DNA of 64,000 nucleotides from DASYPQ01 sp046155895 (GTDB lineage: Bacteria > Planctomycetota > UBA1135 > GCA-002686595). The position numbers were made by a program, and so were the translations under genes. Where the stretch lies: positions 14,631 to 78,630 of the forward strand of contig JBJXFB010000093.1 of the NCBI GenBank assembly GCA_046155895.1, in the 5' to 3' direction. Below, piece by piece: positions 14,321 to 22,869 of this stretch. The first letter of the stretch is position 1, and each line of letters starts with the position of its first letter. The notes under the pieces were generated by a model that worked only from the letters and a program-made list of their open reading frames with translations, made no database searches and was not told the DNA's origin.

Positions 14321-16474
14321 ATGAATTCGAGAGCGATTCTTGTGACCGCGATGATCGCTGCCGGCATGGCCGGCGCGGCTCGGGCACAGACGGACGTGCC
14401 GGCGGGAAGTCACATCAGTGACGAGCATTGGACCTTGGCCGGCTCGCCCTACCGGCTGAAGGGTCAGGTCTATTTCACCAACAGTTCGGTCCTGACCATC
14501 GACGCAGGCGTGATCGTCGCGAGCTTGCCGGCGGACGAGGGCAGCCTCGCCATCTGCCGGGACTCGCAGATCTTCGTGAACGGCACCCGAGCCAAGCCGG
14601 TCATCATGACCTCCACGGACGACGTGGCCACATGGGCCGGCACGGTCGGCGTCGGCGCCGCCCAGATCCCCGGGGATCCGAGGACCGGAACCTGGCGCGT
14701 TGCGGCGAACGAATGGGGCAACCTGACGATCATGGGCGACGCCTACATCTCCGAGAACGCGGTGCTCCTCGGCAACACGCAGTTCCCGGATGCCGGCAAC
14801 GAGGCCGACATGGAAGGCCTGAACGTGGGTCCCGCGACCGACCGGTACGGCGGCGGCAATGACAACGACGACAGCGGCAGCCTCTCGTACCTCTCGATTC
14901 GCTACACCGGCCGCGTCGTGGGCCTCGGTAACGAGCTCAACGGCCTCTCGCTGGGCGGAATCGGCCGCAACACCGACATCAACTTCATCGAGATCATGAA
15001 CAACGTCGACGACGGCGTCGAGATCTGGGGTGGGGCCGTCAACCTGAAGAATTTCAGCATCTGGAACATCGGCGACGACTCCTTCGACGTCGACCAAGGC
15101 TGGCGCGGCAAGGCGCAATTCGGCCTGATCGTCCAGGGCTACAGCGTCGTGGGGTCCCAGGGCTCGGGCGTCGGCGACAACTGCTTCGAGACCGACGGCG
15201 GCGAGGCCGCGAACTATCAACCCCTGACGACAGCGGTGATCTACAACTGCACGGTCATCGGGCAGCCGAAGGACGGCGACCACGCGACCGACTGGCGCGA
15301 CGGCGCCCGGATCCAGTACCGCAACTGCATCTTCATGGACATCGGCGAGGAGCTCGTCCAGAACAGCGGCACCGACGGCGACTCCGGCTCGTTCGGATAC
15401 GGCCACGACGGCACGCTGACGTTCGCGCAGACGTGGACGACCGACTACAACGCGGTTCCCGCGCACCCCAGCGATTTCACCACCGGCACGTACGCGACCA
15501 ACTACCCGGCGCAGACGTCCGGCAAGCTGTCGGAGATCAAGGACAGCGTCTTCTTCAGCAACGTGTTCGCACCCGGAGCGGGCGACCAAGCCTACACCGA
15601 GGCGACCGCCCAGGGCGTGTTCGCGGTCGGGAACAACAACGTGCAGAGTCCTGGCGCCCAGTTGGTCGCAGGAGTCTGGACGTTCGATGCCGCCAACGCC
15701 CCGATCGTGGGGCTCACCCGCGGCCCTGCGACGGTCGTGAGCGGCAAGACCCTGTACCCGGTCCTCACCCTCGATCCGCGTCCGGCCAATGCGGCCGTCA
15801 CGAGCGTCGCGGGAGCTCCGGCCGACGGATTCTTCACGACGGCCCTGTACCGCGGCGCCTTCCAGCCGAGCACGAACAAGCAGACCTGGCTCTGCGAGTG
15901 GACGGCTTCCAGCGCTTTCGGATTCACGGACTGCGAAACCGGAACTGCGAGCTGCTTCCCCGGCACGGGCGGCGTCCTGGCCTGCCCGTGCGGCCAACCG
16001 GCGAATCCCGCCGGCGGCTGCGCCAACTTCGGTGCGGGCTCCACGAGCGGAGCCGTGCTGTCTGCCAGCGGCGTCGCGTCGCTCGCTTCCGACACGGTCC
16101 TGCTCACGACGAGCAATCACCGGAGCCCGGCACCGGGCGTTCTCAACGTGTTCTTCAGCTTCAAGCCGGGTGGAGCCACGCCGACCCTGGGCGCCGTCAG
16201 CGGCGCCGGAATCACCTGCAAGGGAACTGGTGGATCGTTGAAGCGCCTCTACACCGCGCAGATCTTCGGCGGTGCAGGCTCGAAGCCCGGCCTGGGCGAT
16301 CTCAGCGTCAGCGCGCAGTCGGCGACCTTCGCCGGCCATGCGATCGTGGCGCCCGAGACGCGGCACTACTACAACGTCTATCGCGACGGACAAGCATCCG
16401 CGCCGGCGAACTGCAACAATCCGGCCGTCACCACCAACCTGACCAACATGTACTCGATCCAGTGGGCTCCCTGA
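14321..16474 (+). CDS. Exported beta-helix-like protein with the shared CPCG C-terminal domain
   Basis: A 717-residue secreted protein. Residues 1 to about 22 are a signal peptide. The body (about 25-450) is rich in Gly, Asn, Asp and Val and reads like a parallel beta-helix (LTIDAGVIV, GNLTIMGDAYISENAVLLG, NFIEIMNNVDDGVEIWGG, RIQYRNCIFMDIGEE), similar to T9SS-style 'multidrug transporter' proteins of Bacteroidota. The last 180 or so residues are a variant of the domain shared with four other exported proteins here: a CPCG motif, SDTVLLTTSN, LKRLY, LSVSAQSATFAG, NVYRDG and a final IQWAP. ATG 14321 is preferred over the upstream GTG at 14309 because GAGGAG lies 4 bases before it. Function unknown; it follows the TonB operon and could be a surface binding protein. 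Confidence 0.75.
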   Translation: MNSRAILVTAMIAAGMAGAARAQTDVPAGSHISDEHWTLAGSPYRLKGQVYFTNSSVLTIDAGVIVASLPADEGSLAICRDSQIFVNGTRAKPVIMTSTDDVATWAGTVGVGAAQIPGDPRTGTWRVAANEWGNLTIMGDAYISENAVLLGNTQFPDAGNEADMEGLNVGPATDRYGGGNDNDDSGSLSYLSIRYTGRVVGLGNELNGLSLGGIGRNTDINFIEIMNNVDDGVEIWGGAVNLKNFSIWNIGDDSFDVDQGWRGKAQFGLIVQGYSVVGSQGSGVGDNCFETDGGEAANYQPLTTAVIYNCTVIGQPKDGDHATDWRDGARIQYRNCIFMDIGEELVQNSGTDGDSGSFGYGHDGTLTFAQTWTTDYNAVPAHPSDFTTGTYATNYPAQTSGKLSEIKDSVFFSNVFAPGAGDQAYTEATAQGVFAVGNNNVQSPGAQLVAGVWTFDAANAPIVGLTRGPATVVSGKTLYPVLTLDPRPANAAVTSVAGAPADGFFTTALYRGAFQPSTNKQTWLCEWTASSAFGFTDCETGTASCFPGTGGVLACPCGQPANPAGGCANFGAGSTSGAVLSASGVASLASDTVLLTTSNHRSPAPGVLNVFFSFKPGGATPTLGAVSGAGITCKGTGGSLKRLYTAQIFGGAGSKPGLGDLSVSAQSATFAGHAIVAPETRHYYNVYRDGQASAPANCNNPAVTTNLTNMYSIQWAP

Positions 16475-16528
16475 GCGCACTCGGACCGGGTTAGGAATGC
16501 AGGCACAGGGACGCCGCGGAGCGGGGGC

Positions 16529-16534
16529 TATCAT
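16529..16534 (+). promoter_or_regulatory. Putative -10 element upstream of the 16604 gene
   Basis: TATCAT in a GGCTATCATG context, 69 bases upstream of the ATG at 16604. It matches the recurring element of the window. Confidence 0.4.
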
Positions 16535-16603
16535 GAAGCCTCGACCTCCACGGCGCCCCTCTCCATCACGACCGCACCGACGACCGATTTCCTGGTTTCC
16601 ACG

Positions 16604-17902
16604 ATGAATCCGAGATCACGAGCGCTCTCCCTCCCGTTCTTCTTCCTCGGTTCCGCACTCGGCGCGGGACTCTTCTTCGCCTCCTGTTCGGATGCGCAGG
16701 CGGGAAGCGGATCCACCGCGCGCCCGGATTCCCCCGTCGAATCGTACATCGCGGACGCGCCGCTCGCCGGGTACCAGAAGGAGCTGCTCGACCTCGCCTT
16801 CGATACGGCTTCCAGCTTCCCCCGAGTGCCGCATCTCAAGAACCGATCGCGGGCGCAGGAGGTCGTCGTCCAGGCTTGCTTCGAGCTCGACCAGCCGCGG
16901 CGGGCTCTCGGGTACGTCCAGCGGATCGACAACTGGCTACGCGGCGCCGGCTACGCCGACTATGCGCTCTACTGCGCACGGAAGGGCGACACCACTTCGG
17001 TGCAGCGCCACCTCGATCTCGCCCGCGAGGTCTACGAGAAGACCGAGAAAGAGGAGATCCAGGACTGGCAGCGTGACAGGATCCGCGTGACGATTGCGAA
17101 GACCCTTCGCCGTCTTGGACGGAGCGAAGAAGCCGTCAAGTTCGAAACCGACTTGGTGGAGGTCGAGTCCATCAAGGTGGAAGCGGCGAAGGCGGCGCTC
17201 GCCGGCGGGGAGGCCTTCGACGAGCAGCTCCAGGCCGTCGACGCTGCTGCAGCCGTCGGCAACTTCGACCACCTGCGGAGCGCGCTCGAGACGTGCGTCC
17301 GCCTCTTCGACCGGTTCTACGAGGATCCCGAGCGGCGCTCGCAGGCCGAGGCGAAGGTCAAGGCCTCCTGGAGCAAGCTGCCGATCACCGTTCGCGTGGA
17401 TCTTGTCATGGACTTGGCCGAAAGTGCGCTCGGGCACGAGGATCGAGGCAAGGCCCTCGAGTTGGTCCAGGAAGCCGAGGCGATCATGGACGCCGCGACC
17501 TGGAAGCCGGAGCTCCGCATCCCCGTAATGGCTCGCCTGGCGGTGCTTCGTCACGGGGCCGGCGACGGGGAAGGAGCCCGCAAGGGTGCCGAGGCCGCGC
17601 TCGCGTCGTTCGAAGCGGAGCGAGACCAGATCTTCGACTACGAGCGGGCCGAAACGCTTCAGCCCCTCGCCGAAGCGTTTCGATCGCTGGGCGACACGGC
17701 GGCTGCGCATGGCATCTACGCGAAGGCTGTCGAGGAAAGTGCACTGAATCCCAATCGCAGACCGCGGGCCGATGACCTCACCGCCATCTGCTGCTCCATG
17801 GCACTGCACGCCGTGGAGCCCGACGCGGAACTCCGAGCCCGCATGCTGGAGATCCGCAGCGGACTGGAGGGTCGCTGGGTGGGAGAACCGGAGAAACAGT
17901 AG
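16604..17902 (+). CDS. Putative lipoprotein with TPR-like helical repeats
   Basis: A 432-residue protein with an N-terminal signal ending FFASC, a lipobox with an unusual Phe at -3, followed by a long alpha-helical body. Segments such as EEAVKFETDLVEVESIKVEAAKAAL and FRSLGDTAAAHGIYAKAVEES look like degenerate tetratricopeptide repeats. I recognise no catalytic motif. It is likely an envelope-anchored scaffold. The gene is followed after 9 bases by a very small lipoprotein gene on the same strand. No strong ribosome binding site precedes the ATG. Confidence 0.65.
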   Translation: MNPRSRALSLPFFFLGSALGAGLFFASCSDAQAGSGSTARPDSPVESYIADAPLAGYQKELLDLAFDTASSFPRVPHLKNRSRAQEVVVQACFELDQPRRALGYVQRIDNWLRGAGYADYALYCARKGDTTSVQRHLDLAREVYEKTEKEEIQDWQRDRIRVTIAKTLRRLGRSEEAVKFETDLVEVESIKVEAAKAALAGGEAFDEQLQAVDAAAAVGNFDHLRSALETCVRLFDRFYEDPERRSQAEAKVKASWSKLPITVRVDLVMDLAESALGHEDRGKALELVQEAEAIMDAATWKPELRIPVMARLAVLRHGAGDGEGARKGAEAALASFEAERDQIFDYERAETLQPLAEAFRSLGDTAAAHGIYAKAVEESALNPNRRPRADDLTAICCSMALHAVEPDAELRARMLEIRSGLEGRWVGEPEKQ

Positions 17903-17911
17903 TCTGGGCGC

Positions 17912-18103
17912 ATGGGTGCGGGTCGATTCGCGGCCTGGCGAAAGGCCCCCTCGCTCGGGGGACGAGCGCTGATCGTTTTCGCTTGCCTCGGAGCGCTGGC
18001 GGCCTGCTCGAGCACGCAGCTGGCGGGATCGGAGATCGGCTCCCTCGTTCCCCAGCTGCTCGGCATCGCGATCCTGGCCTGGATCATCATCCTCCTCCTC
18101 TAG
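17912..18103 (+). CDS. Small lipoprotein with C-terminal membrane helix
   Basis: A 63-residue protein with a basic N-terminus, a lipobox (LGALAACSS) at about residues 26-34 and a second hydrophobic segment that runs to the last residue (LLGIAILAWIIILLL). It could be a lipoprotein that is also membrane-inserted, or a two-helix membrane protein. It lies 9 bases behind the TPR-like lipoprotein gene, so it is probably co-transcribed. Function unknown. The ribosome binding site is weak. Confidence 0.5.
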   Translation: MGAGRFAAWRKAPSLGGRALIVFACLGALAACSSTQLAGSEIGSLVPQLLGIAILAWIIILLL

Positions 18104-18499
18104 AAGCGCGAAGCGATCGAGGCCGTCGCCCGCGGTGGGTCCGGACTGCACTCGGGACACTCCTGACCCGCGCGATGAGGAAGTAGGGTCCGACGCTGGC
18201 GAGGAGGTAGGGCGACGGGAGGCACGTCAGAACCCCTCATCGCGGTGAGGGAGAGGACCGCCTGCGGGGTGATCGTCGCTCCCATGTCGATTCCATCCTG
18301 GCGGTCCCCACGGTTCGCGCCAGGAGTCCCCGGCGGGTGGAGCGAGCGCGGGAACGGGCGGCCACCGTGCGGATTCCGCCTCCGAGACGGCCGGCTTCCT
18401 CCCCTCCCAGGGAATCCGCGGGCAGGACACAAGGCGACCGGCCGCCCCAGCCGATACCCATCCACGTCGAATCCGGCCGCAACGTCCCGAGGATCCCCG
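18104..18499. other. Intergenic region with a small hairpin
   Basis: About 395 bases without a gene I can support. The only notable structure is a perfect 6-bp hairpin at 18234-18251 (CCCTCA, loop TCGCGG, TGAGGG) without a T-run. The promoter of the gene at 18500 should be near the right end. Confidence 0.4.
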
Positions 18500-19135
18500 A
18501 TGAGCACGCAAGGTCCCGATGGCATGAATTTCAAGGAAGCCCTCCTCACGGCGACTCGCACGGCGAAGGCCTGCCAATCGGACAACGCGGAGCACACGCA
18601 CGACCTGCTCAAGCAGCTGCGCGAACTGGCGCCTCACGTCGAGAAGACCTCGCGCGGCGACAAGGCGGTCTACACCCTCGCGACGAAGATCACCGAGCAG
18701 CTCGCGAGCAAGAACGACCCGAAGCCCGACGTGCTCTTCTCATGGCTCAATCTCCTGCTCGAGCACTTGTGCACGACTCTCGCCGCGACTCCCGACCTCC
18801 CCGCGACTCCCGAGGCGAGCCCGGAGAAGCCCAAGAAGCTCCACCTCGATCCGTCCGACCTGGAAGCGATCCGCTACAAGCGCTGGATGGCCGACGGCAA
18901 CCGGTTCGGGGAGATCATGGTGCGCATGGCCTTCCTGAAAGCCGAGGATGTCGAGCGCGCGCTCGAGCTGCAGCGCCACAAGAACTGCAGGCTCGGCGAG
19001 GCCATGGTGGACCTCGGGTTGTTGAGCCGCCGGGGTCTCGACGCGGCCCTCCACCTGCAGAAGAAGAAGCGCGAACCCGATGCGTGGACGATCAAGCGCG
19101 GAGTCGACGAGACGGGGAGATCTGTCGGCTCCTGA
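18500..19135 (+). CDS. Protein with a T2SS-E/MshEN-like N-domain repeat
   Basis: A 211-residue cytosolic protein. The N-terminal half is helical (EALLTATRTAKACQSDNAEHTHDLLKQL). Residues about 130-190 contain two consecutive motifs of the kind GNRFGEIMVRMAFLKAEDVERALELQ and CRLGEAMVDLGLLSRRGLDAALHLQ, the signature of the GspE/MshE N-terminal domain, which in other proteins binds cyclic di-GMP or interacts with secretion ATPases. No ATPase domain is attached, so it is a stand-alone adaptor. ATG 18500 has GAGGA about 7 bases upstream. It is convergent with a small membrane protein gene, and both stop codons lie in one inverted repeat. Confidence 0.65.
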   Translation: MSTQGPDGMNFKEALLTATRTAKACQSDNAEHTHDLLKQLRELAPHVEKTSRGDKAVYTLATKITEQLASKNDPKPDVLFSWLNLLLEHLCTTLAATPDLPATPEASPEKPKKLHLDPSDLEAIRYKRWMADGNRFGEIMVRMAFLKAEDVERALELQRHKNCRLGEAMVDLGLLSRRGLDAALHLQKKKREPDAWTIKRGVDETGRSVGS

Positions 19136-19168
19136 TTTCGCGCGCACCCGCGACGGCCGCGTCAGGAG
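19129..19168. terminator. Inverted repeat carrying both stop codons of a convergent pair
   Basis: CTCCTGA (19129-19135) and TCAGGAG (19162-19168) form a perfect 7-bp stem. TGA at 19133 is the stop of the plus gene, and TCA at 19162 is the stop of the minus gene. This could serve as a shared bidirectional terminator. No T-run is present. Confidence 0.4.
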
Positions 19169-19374
19169 AGCAGCGCGGTCCGCGTGGAGCCCGGCCGGTC
19201 GCCAGTGGACGGCACGACCAGGCTTTCCTGGGGCCGACCCGAACGCCAGCTGGAATCCGCACCAGGGAGACCTGGGGCCGGGCGGCTGCTGCGTCGGTAG
19301 GCGACCAGGAAGACGATCGTCTCGACGAGCCAGACTGCGAGCAGAAAGACGCCGACGATGAGAAGGATAGTCAT
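19162..19374 (-). CDS. Small single-helix membrane protein
   Basis: A 70-residue protein with one hydrophobic helix at residues 2-24 (ILLIVGVFLLAVWLVETIVFLVAY) followed by a polar, Arg/Ser/Pro-rich tail. The ATG at 19374 is preceded by GAGGT a few bases upstream. The open frame extends further upstream, but the hydrophobic start and the ribosome binding site favour this ATG. No family is recognised. The position of its stop within an inverted repeat shared with the convergent gene supports it being real. Confidence 0.45.
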   Translation of the reverse strand: MTILLIVGVFLLAVWLVETIVFLVAYRRSSRPAPGLPGADSSWRSGRPQESLVVPSTGDRPGSTRTALLS

Positions 19375-19599
19375 GACCTCGCTTCTGGAGCCGGGAAGGG
19401 CTGCCGTGGGACGCAGGTACTCCGTTGAGAGGAATCGAATCTGGTCTGGAGTTCCAGCCGAATCTGCGGGATTCAATTCTCGAGTGGGGCGGCTCTCAGG
19501 AAATGGAACGGAATCTCTCCCTTCCCTGGGACGGGCGGCGTCGCACCCGCGGAGCCGAGGGATTCGGGACTCCTAGACAATCGCCTCGTTGAAGCGAAT

Positions 19600-19631
19600 C
19601 GGGGGCCCCGAGCGGCTGCTCGAGACCCCCG
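19600..19631 (-). terminator. Hairpin downstream of the Asn-rich protein gene
   Basis: A two-part stem lies about 30 bases behind the stop of the minus-strand gene at 19662: outer arms CGGGGG/CCCCCG and inner arms GAGC/GCTC. No T-run follows, so a Rho-independent role is uncertain. Confidence 0.35.
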
Positions 19632-19661
19632 AGTGGTGGATGGACCGTGGATCGGAGGCGC

Positions 19662-20687
19662 CTAGGCTCCCGCTCCGGCGAAAGTCGGGATCCCCGTGTG
19701 CTCGAAGTTCTCGACCGTGCCCGAGTACGGCGTGGTGTAGTTCGCGAAGGGCGACATGTCGCCGTGGAACTCGAACTGGATCCCGTACTGCGTGCAGGTC
19801 TCGGTGATCAGCGTGTCGAGCGCGCCGCAGTGCTCGAGGATCACCTCGTTGAGGCCGTTGATCCCTTCCTTGGTCAGCGCGTTGATGTCGCGCACCAGCG
19901 AAGTCTTGCCGGTCTTCCGGGCCCAGTTCTTGGCCATCTGGATCCGGTTCATCAGGTAGCACCACCCGCCGATCGTGCCGGTCGAGGAGAAGTGGAAGCC
20001 GAAGCCCTGGATCGCCTCGAAGTAGTGCGCGAGCTCGGTCGTGCGCGACACGGTCTGGTTGAACTTGATCGCGATCTGATTCGTGATCTTGCCCACCTCG
20101 ATCGTGATCTCACCCTCGAGCTCGGTCAGCTTGTCGAGCTCGCGCGTGCTCGTCACCTGCGGCGACTGGAACAGCGCCCGCCGGAACTGCTCGGCGCTGG
20201 ACGCGAAGCCCTCGTAGAAGCTGGTGAAGGGGTTGTTCCAGGCGTTGTACCCGCCCTTGGCGTTGTTCGTGCGGCCGGTGCCGAAGGTGCCGTACGGGAA
20301 GTAGCCGTTCGAGCCGAAATTGAACGTCGTCGAGCCGTTGATCGCCGTCTCGATCCAGCGGTACATCAGCGGGTAGCTCGTCCGGTTGATCGTCGTCAGC
20401 GACTGGTTGTAGATGCTGGTCGCCTCCTGGATCGCCTCGTTGTTGAGGATCTGCTGGATGGAGCAGTTGGGATTGTTCGTCGGGAACGTGCACAGCGTCA
20501 CGAACGGGCGAACGAGCATCACGCCCTGGGGCGTGTAGCAGATGGATTTGCCTTCGAGCGTGATGTTGTTGTCGAAGGGCTGGTCGATCGGCCGGCCGAG
20601 GAAGACCTCGCGGCCGCCGTGGATCCCTGAAACAAGGACGAATTTGCCTGTGTGAGTCATCGTTCCGGACTTCGTTGCCATGTGCAT
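19662..20687 (-). CDS. Asn/Thr-rich protein of unknown function
   Basis: A 341-residue protein that I cannot assign to any family. It lacks a signal peptide and membrane helices. It is unusually rich in Asn, Thr, Ser, Phe, Tyr and Gly for this GC-rich genome (for example NNNITLEG-like and TTFNFGSNGYFPYGTFGTG segments), yet its codons are as GC-ended as those of its neighbours, which argues against recent transfer. The C-terminal half contains an amphipathic helical section (ELDKLTELEGEITIEVGKI, VRDINALTKEGINGLNEVILEHCG). The start is one of two ATGs, 20687 or 20681, behind an ACGAGG site. It lies downstream of a ParA-like gene and a helix-hairpin-helix-like gene on the same strand. Confidence 0.65.
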   Translation of the reverse strand: MHMATKSGTMTHTGKFVLVSGIHGGREVFLGRPIDQPFDNNITLEGKSICYTPQGVMLVRPFVTLCTFPTNNPNCSIQQILNNEAIQEATSIYNQSLTTINRTSYPLMYRWIETAINGSTTFNFGSNGYFPYGTFGTGRTNNAKGGYNAWNNPFTSFYEGFASSAEQFRRALFQSPQVTSTRELDKLTELEGEITIEVGKITNQIAIKFNQTVSRTTELAHYFEAIQGFGFHFSSTGTIGGWCYLMNRIQMAKNWARKTGKTSLVRDINALTKEGINGLNEVILEHCGALDTLITETCTQYGIQFEFHGDMSPFANYTTPYSGTVENFEHTGIPTFAGAGA

Positions 20688-20765
20688 CGGGCCTCGTGGT
20701 TGCGGTCGTGAATCCAGGGGACCGAGGGCGAGGACGGTCGAGCCGCTACCGCATGAGCGGGCCGA

Positions 20766-20819
20766 CCGGGGAAATCGCCCCGGGAGCTCGGGAACGCAGT
20801 CGAACCTCTTCGGGGTTCG
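20766..20819. other. Two small hairpins between minus-strand genes
   Basis: CCGGGG/CCCCGG with a 6-base loop (20766-20783) and CGAACC/GGTTCG with a 7-base loop (20801-20819) lie in the 166-base gap between the helix-hairpin-helix-like gene and the Asn-rich gene. They could attenuate transcription or shape mRNA stability; this is only a structural observation. Confidence 0.3.
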
Positions 20820-20853
20820 CTCATTCTCGAGTGTTCGAAGCTCGGCATGGGGA

Positions 20854-21552
20854 TCACACGAACGGACCGGAGACGTCCGGTTCGTGTTCGATCCAGCCGG
20901 CGATCAGCGGCCTGCGCGGCGGAAGCTCCTGCCGGGCCGAGTGTCGAGCGGGGCGGCCGAAGCCCGGCTCGTGGCGCGCCGGTGCGGGATGAGCGTCCTC
21001 GGTCGGAGCCGAGCTCGTCGGCGACTCGGCCAGGCGGCAGCGAGCCAGGTACTCCAGATCCATCAGGCGAGGCAGGCCGATGCCCAGCCGTTTCGCGAGG
21101 CTCGATCCGGAAGCCTCTGCGAGCGCGTCGAGCGTGTGGATCCTCTCTCGCGCGAGCCGATCGCACAGCGCAGCGTCGAGTCCCTCGAGCGATCCAGGCC
21201 GCAGGGTCGTCCCCGGCACGGACGGGGTGTAGTGCTTCGGAGCGGTTCGGGTCGGCTCGATCCCCTGGCCGTGAATCGGAGAGGACCTGGGAGCCTCCTC
21301 CGGCACATCAGCGGAAACGAAGGGCGCATTCTGCTCCCGCTCCAGGGGATCCGTCCCCATGCGAGCGGCAAGCATGCGCGCCTCGCCGGCGAATCGTCGC
21401 GCGCCCGCGGGGGAGGAGCCCAGGAGGTCGGCGAGATGCTCGATCCTCTGCGCATCGACGTCGGAGAGCGTCTTCACACCCTCGCGGTGAAGGACCCTCA
21501 AAGTGGCGGGTCCTTCCGCGAGCAGATTGCACAAGAGAGCTAGGGTGTCCAT
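20854..21552 (-). CDS. Helix-hairpin-helix (DUF4332-like) protein, ParA neighbour
   Basis: A 232-residue protein with two similar helical modules, one at about residues 10-62 (GPATLRVLHREGVKTLSDV...RRFAGEARMLAARM) and one at about 120-180 (LEGLDAALCDRLARERIHTLDALAEASGSSLAKRLGIG). Their spacing resembles paired helix-hairpin-helix DNA-binding units such as DUF4332. A Pro/Ser/Thr-rich linker joins them and the C-terminal tail is Arg/Pro-rich. It starts 12 bases after the ParA-like gene with a good GAGGTG site, so it is very likely co-translated with it and may be its partner, for example a DNA- or cargo-binding adaptor. The HhH assignment is by eye. Confidence 0.6.
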   Translation of the reverse strand: MDTLALLCNLLAEGPATLRVLHREGVKTLSDVDAQRIEHLADLLGSSPAGARRFAGEARMLAARMGTDPLEREQNAPFVSADVPEEAPRSSPIHGQGIEPTRTAPKHYTPSVPGTTLRPGSLEGLDAALCDRLARERIHTLDALAEASGSSLAKRLGIGLPRLMDLEYLARCRLAESPTSSAPTEDAHPAPARHEPGFGRPARHSARQELPPRRPLIAGWIEHEPDVSGPFV

Positions 21553-21564
21553 GGTTGCACCTCG

Positions 21565-22446
21565 TCAGAGATGGAGGCCGACTGCGGGATCCCTTGAGGG
21601 CGTCGCGACCAGCGGACGCGTCGACGGCTGCGAGCGCAGGAGCGGCGCGGGAGGACGTTGTCCGACTTCCGCATGGTCGGCGTGCGCGCAGACCTCCTCG
21701 GCCAGCTCCCGGAAATCGCCCGCGGCGCGACTCCGCGGGTCCAGGAGATTGACGGGGACACCTGCAGCCGCCGCCTCGCGCAGCCGCACGCTGTCACGGA
21801 TCGCGGTGTCGAAGAGGAGCGGGCCGAGTTGCGCCTGCATCGCGGCGAGCAGATCGCGAGCGATGCGGGTCCGATTGTCGAACATCGTCCCCACCGCGCG
21901 CACGAGGAAGGGCCTCTCCAGCGTCGCGGAGAGCTTCTCGAGGACCTCGAGGGCCTTGAGCGCGCCCTGGAGGGCGAAGACTCCCGACTCGACGATCAGG
22001 AGCGCGGTCTGCGCGGCTCGGAGCGCGTTGGCGGCCAGGACGCCGTCCGCCCGAGGCGGGCAGTCGAGGATCGCGAAGTCGAATGAGGAATCCAGGCCGG
22101 CCAGCGATTCCCGGAGCGTTTGCTCCGGGCGGACCATGCGCGCGGCGATGTCCTCGTACTCCGAAAGGCGAGCTGTCGCGGGGGCGAGCCATACGGCACC
22201 TGGCGCGTGCCGGAGGGCTTCCATCATGGTCGCGCGCCCGCACAGCACGTCGATCATCGACGGCTCGTCCTCGATCGCGCATCCCATCGCGAGGGTGGCG
22301 TGCGCTTGCGGGTCGAGATCGACGAGCAGGACTCTCTCGCCCCGGGCAGCCAGCGCTCCCGCCAGGTTGACGGCCGTCGTCGTCTTCCCGCATCCACCCT
22401 TCTGGTTGATGCAGGCGAGAACGTGCGTTCGATGACTGTCGCGCAA
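21565..22446 (-). CDS. ParA/Soj/MinD-family ATPase
   Basis: A 293-residue (from the chosen start) P-loop ATPase. It has the deviant Walker A motif KGGCGKTT near residue 16, Walker A' VLLVDLDPQAHAT, Walker B FAILDCPP, and the ParA signature after it. ParA ATPases form nucleotide-dependent patterns on DNA and move or space plasmids, chromosome origins or protein cargoes. No ParB gene or parS-like site is seen nearby, so it is more likely an orphan ParA that positions a cargo than a chromosomal parAB pair. No ATG is available; TTG 22446 with AAGGAGAG upstream gives the usual short N-terminus, although the frame stays open to 22551. The C-terminus carries a Pro/Arg-rich tail of about 30 residues. 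Confidence 0.82.
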   Translation of the reverse strand: MRDSHRTHVLACINQKGGCGKTTTAVNLAGALAARGERVLLVDLDPQAHATLAMGCAIEDEPSMIDVLCGRATMMEALRHAPGAVWLAPATARLSEYEDIAARMVRPEQTLRESLAGLDSSFDFAILDCPPRADGVLAANALRAAQTALLIVESGVFALQGALKALEVLEKLSATLERPFLVRAVGTMFDNRTRIARDLLAAMQAQLGPLLFDTAIRDSVRLREAAAAGVPVNLLDPRSRAAGDFRELAEEVCAHADHAEVGQRPPAPLLRSQPSTRPLVATPSRDPAVGLHL

Positions 22447-22869
22447 CCTTGCCGAGACTCTCCTTGCTTCCCCTAAAGCGAAGCAGCTGGGGGACGGCAA
22501 GACCCGGGAGAAGGCGATGTCGGAGATGGATGTAAGACCCGCAGGAAACAATAGTTACAGCAGCGTCATGCGGGGATCCAACTCTCAATTGCGTGCGCTC
22601 AGGAACGGCCGCGAGCGGAGGCGGGACCGAGCTCGGTGTTCACGATCCAGGGGACGGCGGGACGGGACTGGGTCCCCCCTCCTCATCTCCTCTTGGAGGT
22701 GAATCGTCTCCTCGCGCCTCGAGGCGACCGGGTTGCGGTCGCCCGCGGACGCGCCCCCGGCCGCGCAGCGGCCCGGCAGAGCCCTGTCCAGACCTCGGAA
22801 TCGGCGAGAGCAGGTAGCATGTACCGTTCGATCGATCCCCGCCTCCCAGGTCCACCGCCGAGGTTCGTC
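22447..22869. other. Divergent promoter region between the ParA-like gene and a secreted-protein gene
   Basis: About 420 bases. I see no gene and no match to the parS consensus. The plus-strand element TAGCAT at 22815 is the likely -10 box of the gene at 22870. The left part presumably holds the promoter of the ParA operon. Confidence 0.4.
22815..22820 (+). promoter_or_regulatory. Putative -10 element of the first tandem secreted-protein gene
   Basis: TAGCAT in a GGTAGCATG context, 49 bases before the ATG at 22870. The same element occurs at exactly the same distance in front of the paralog at 24852. Confidence 0.5.

Noticed and set aside
22447..22869. Possible parS site near the ParA gene
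   Set aside because: No sequence close to the TGTTTCACGTGAAACA-type consensus was found; TGTTCACG at about 22637 is only a partial match.
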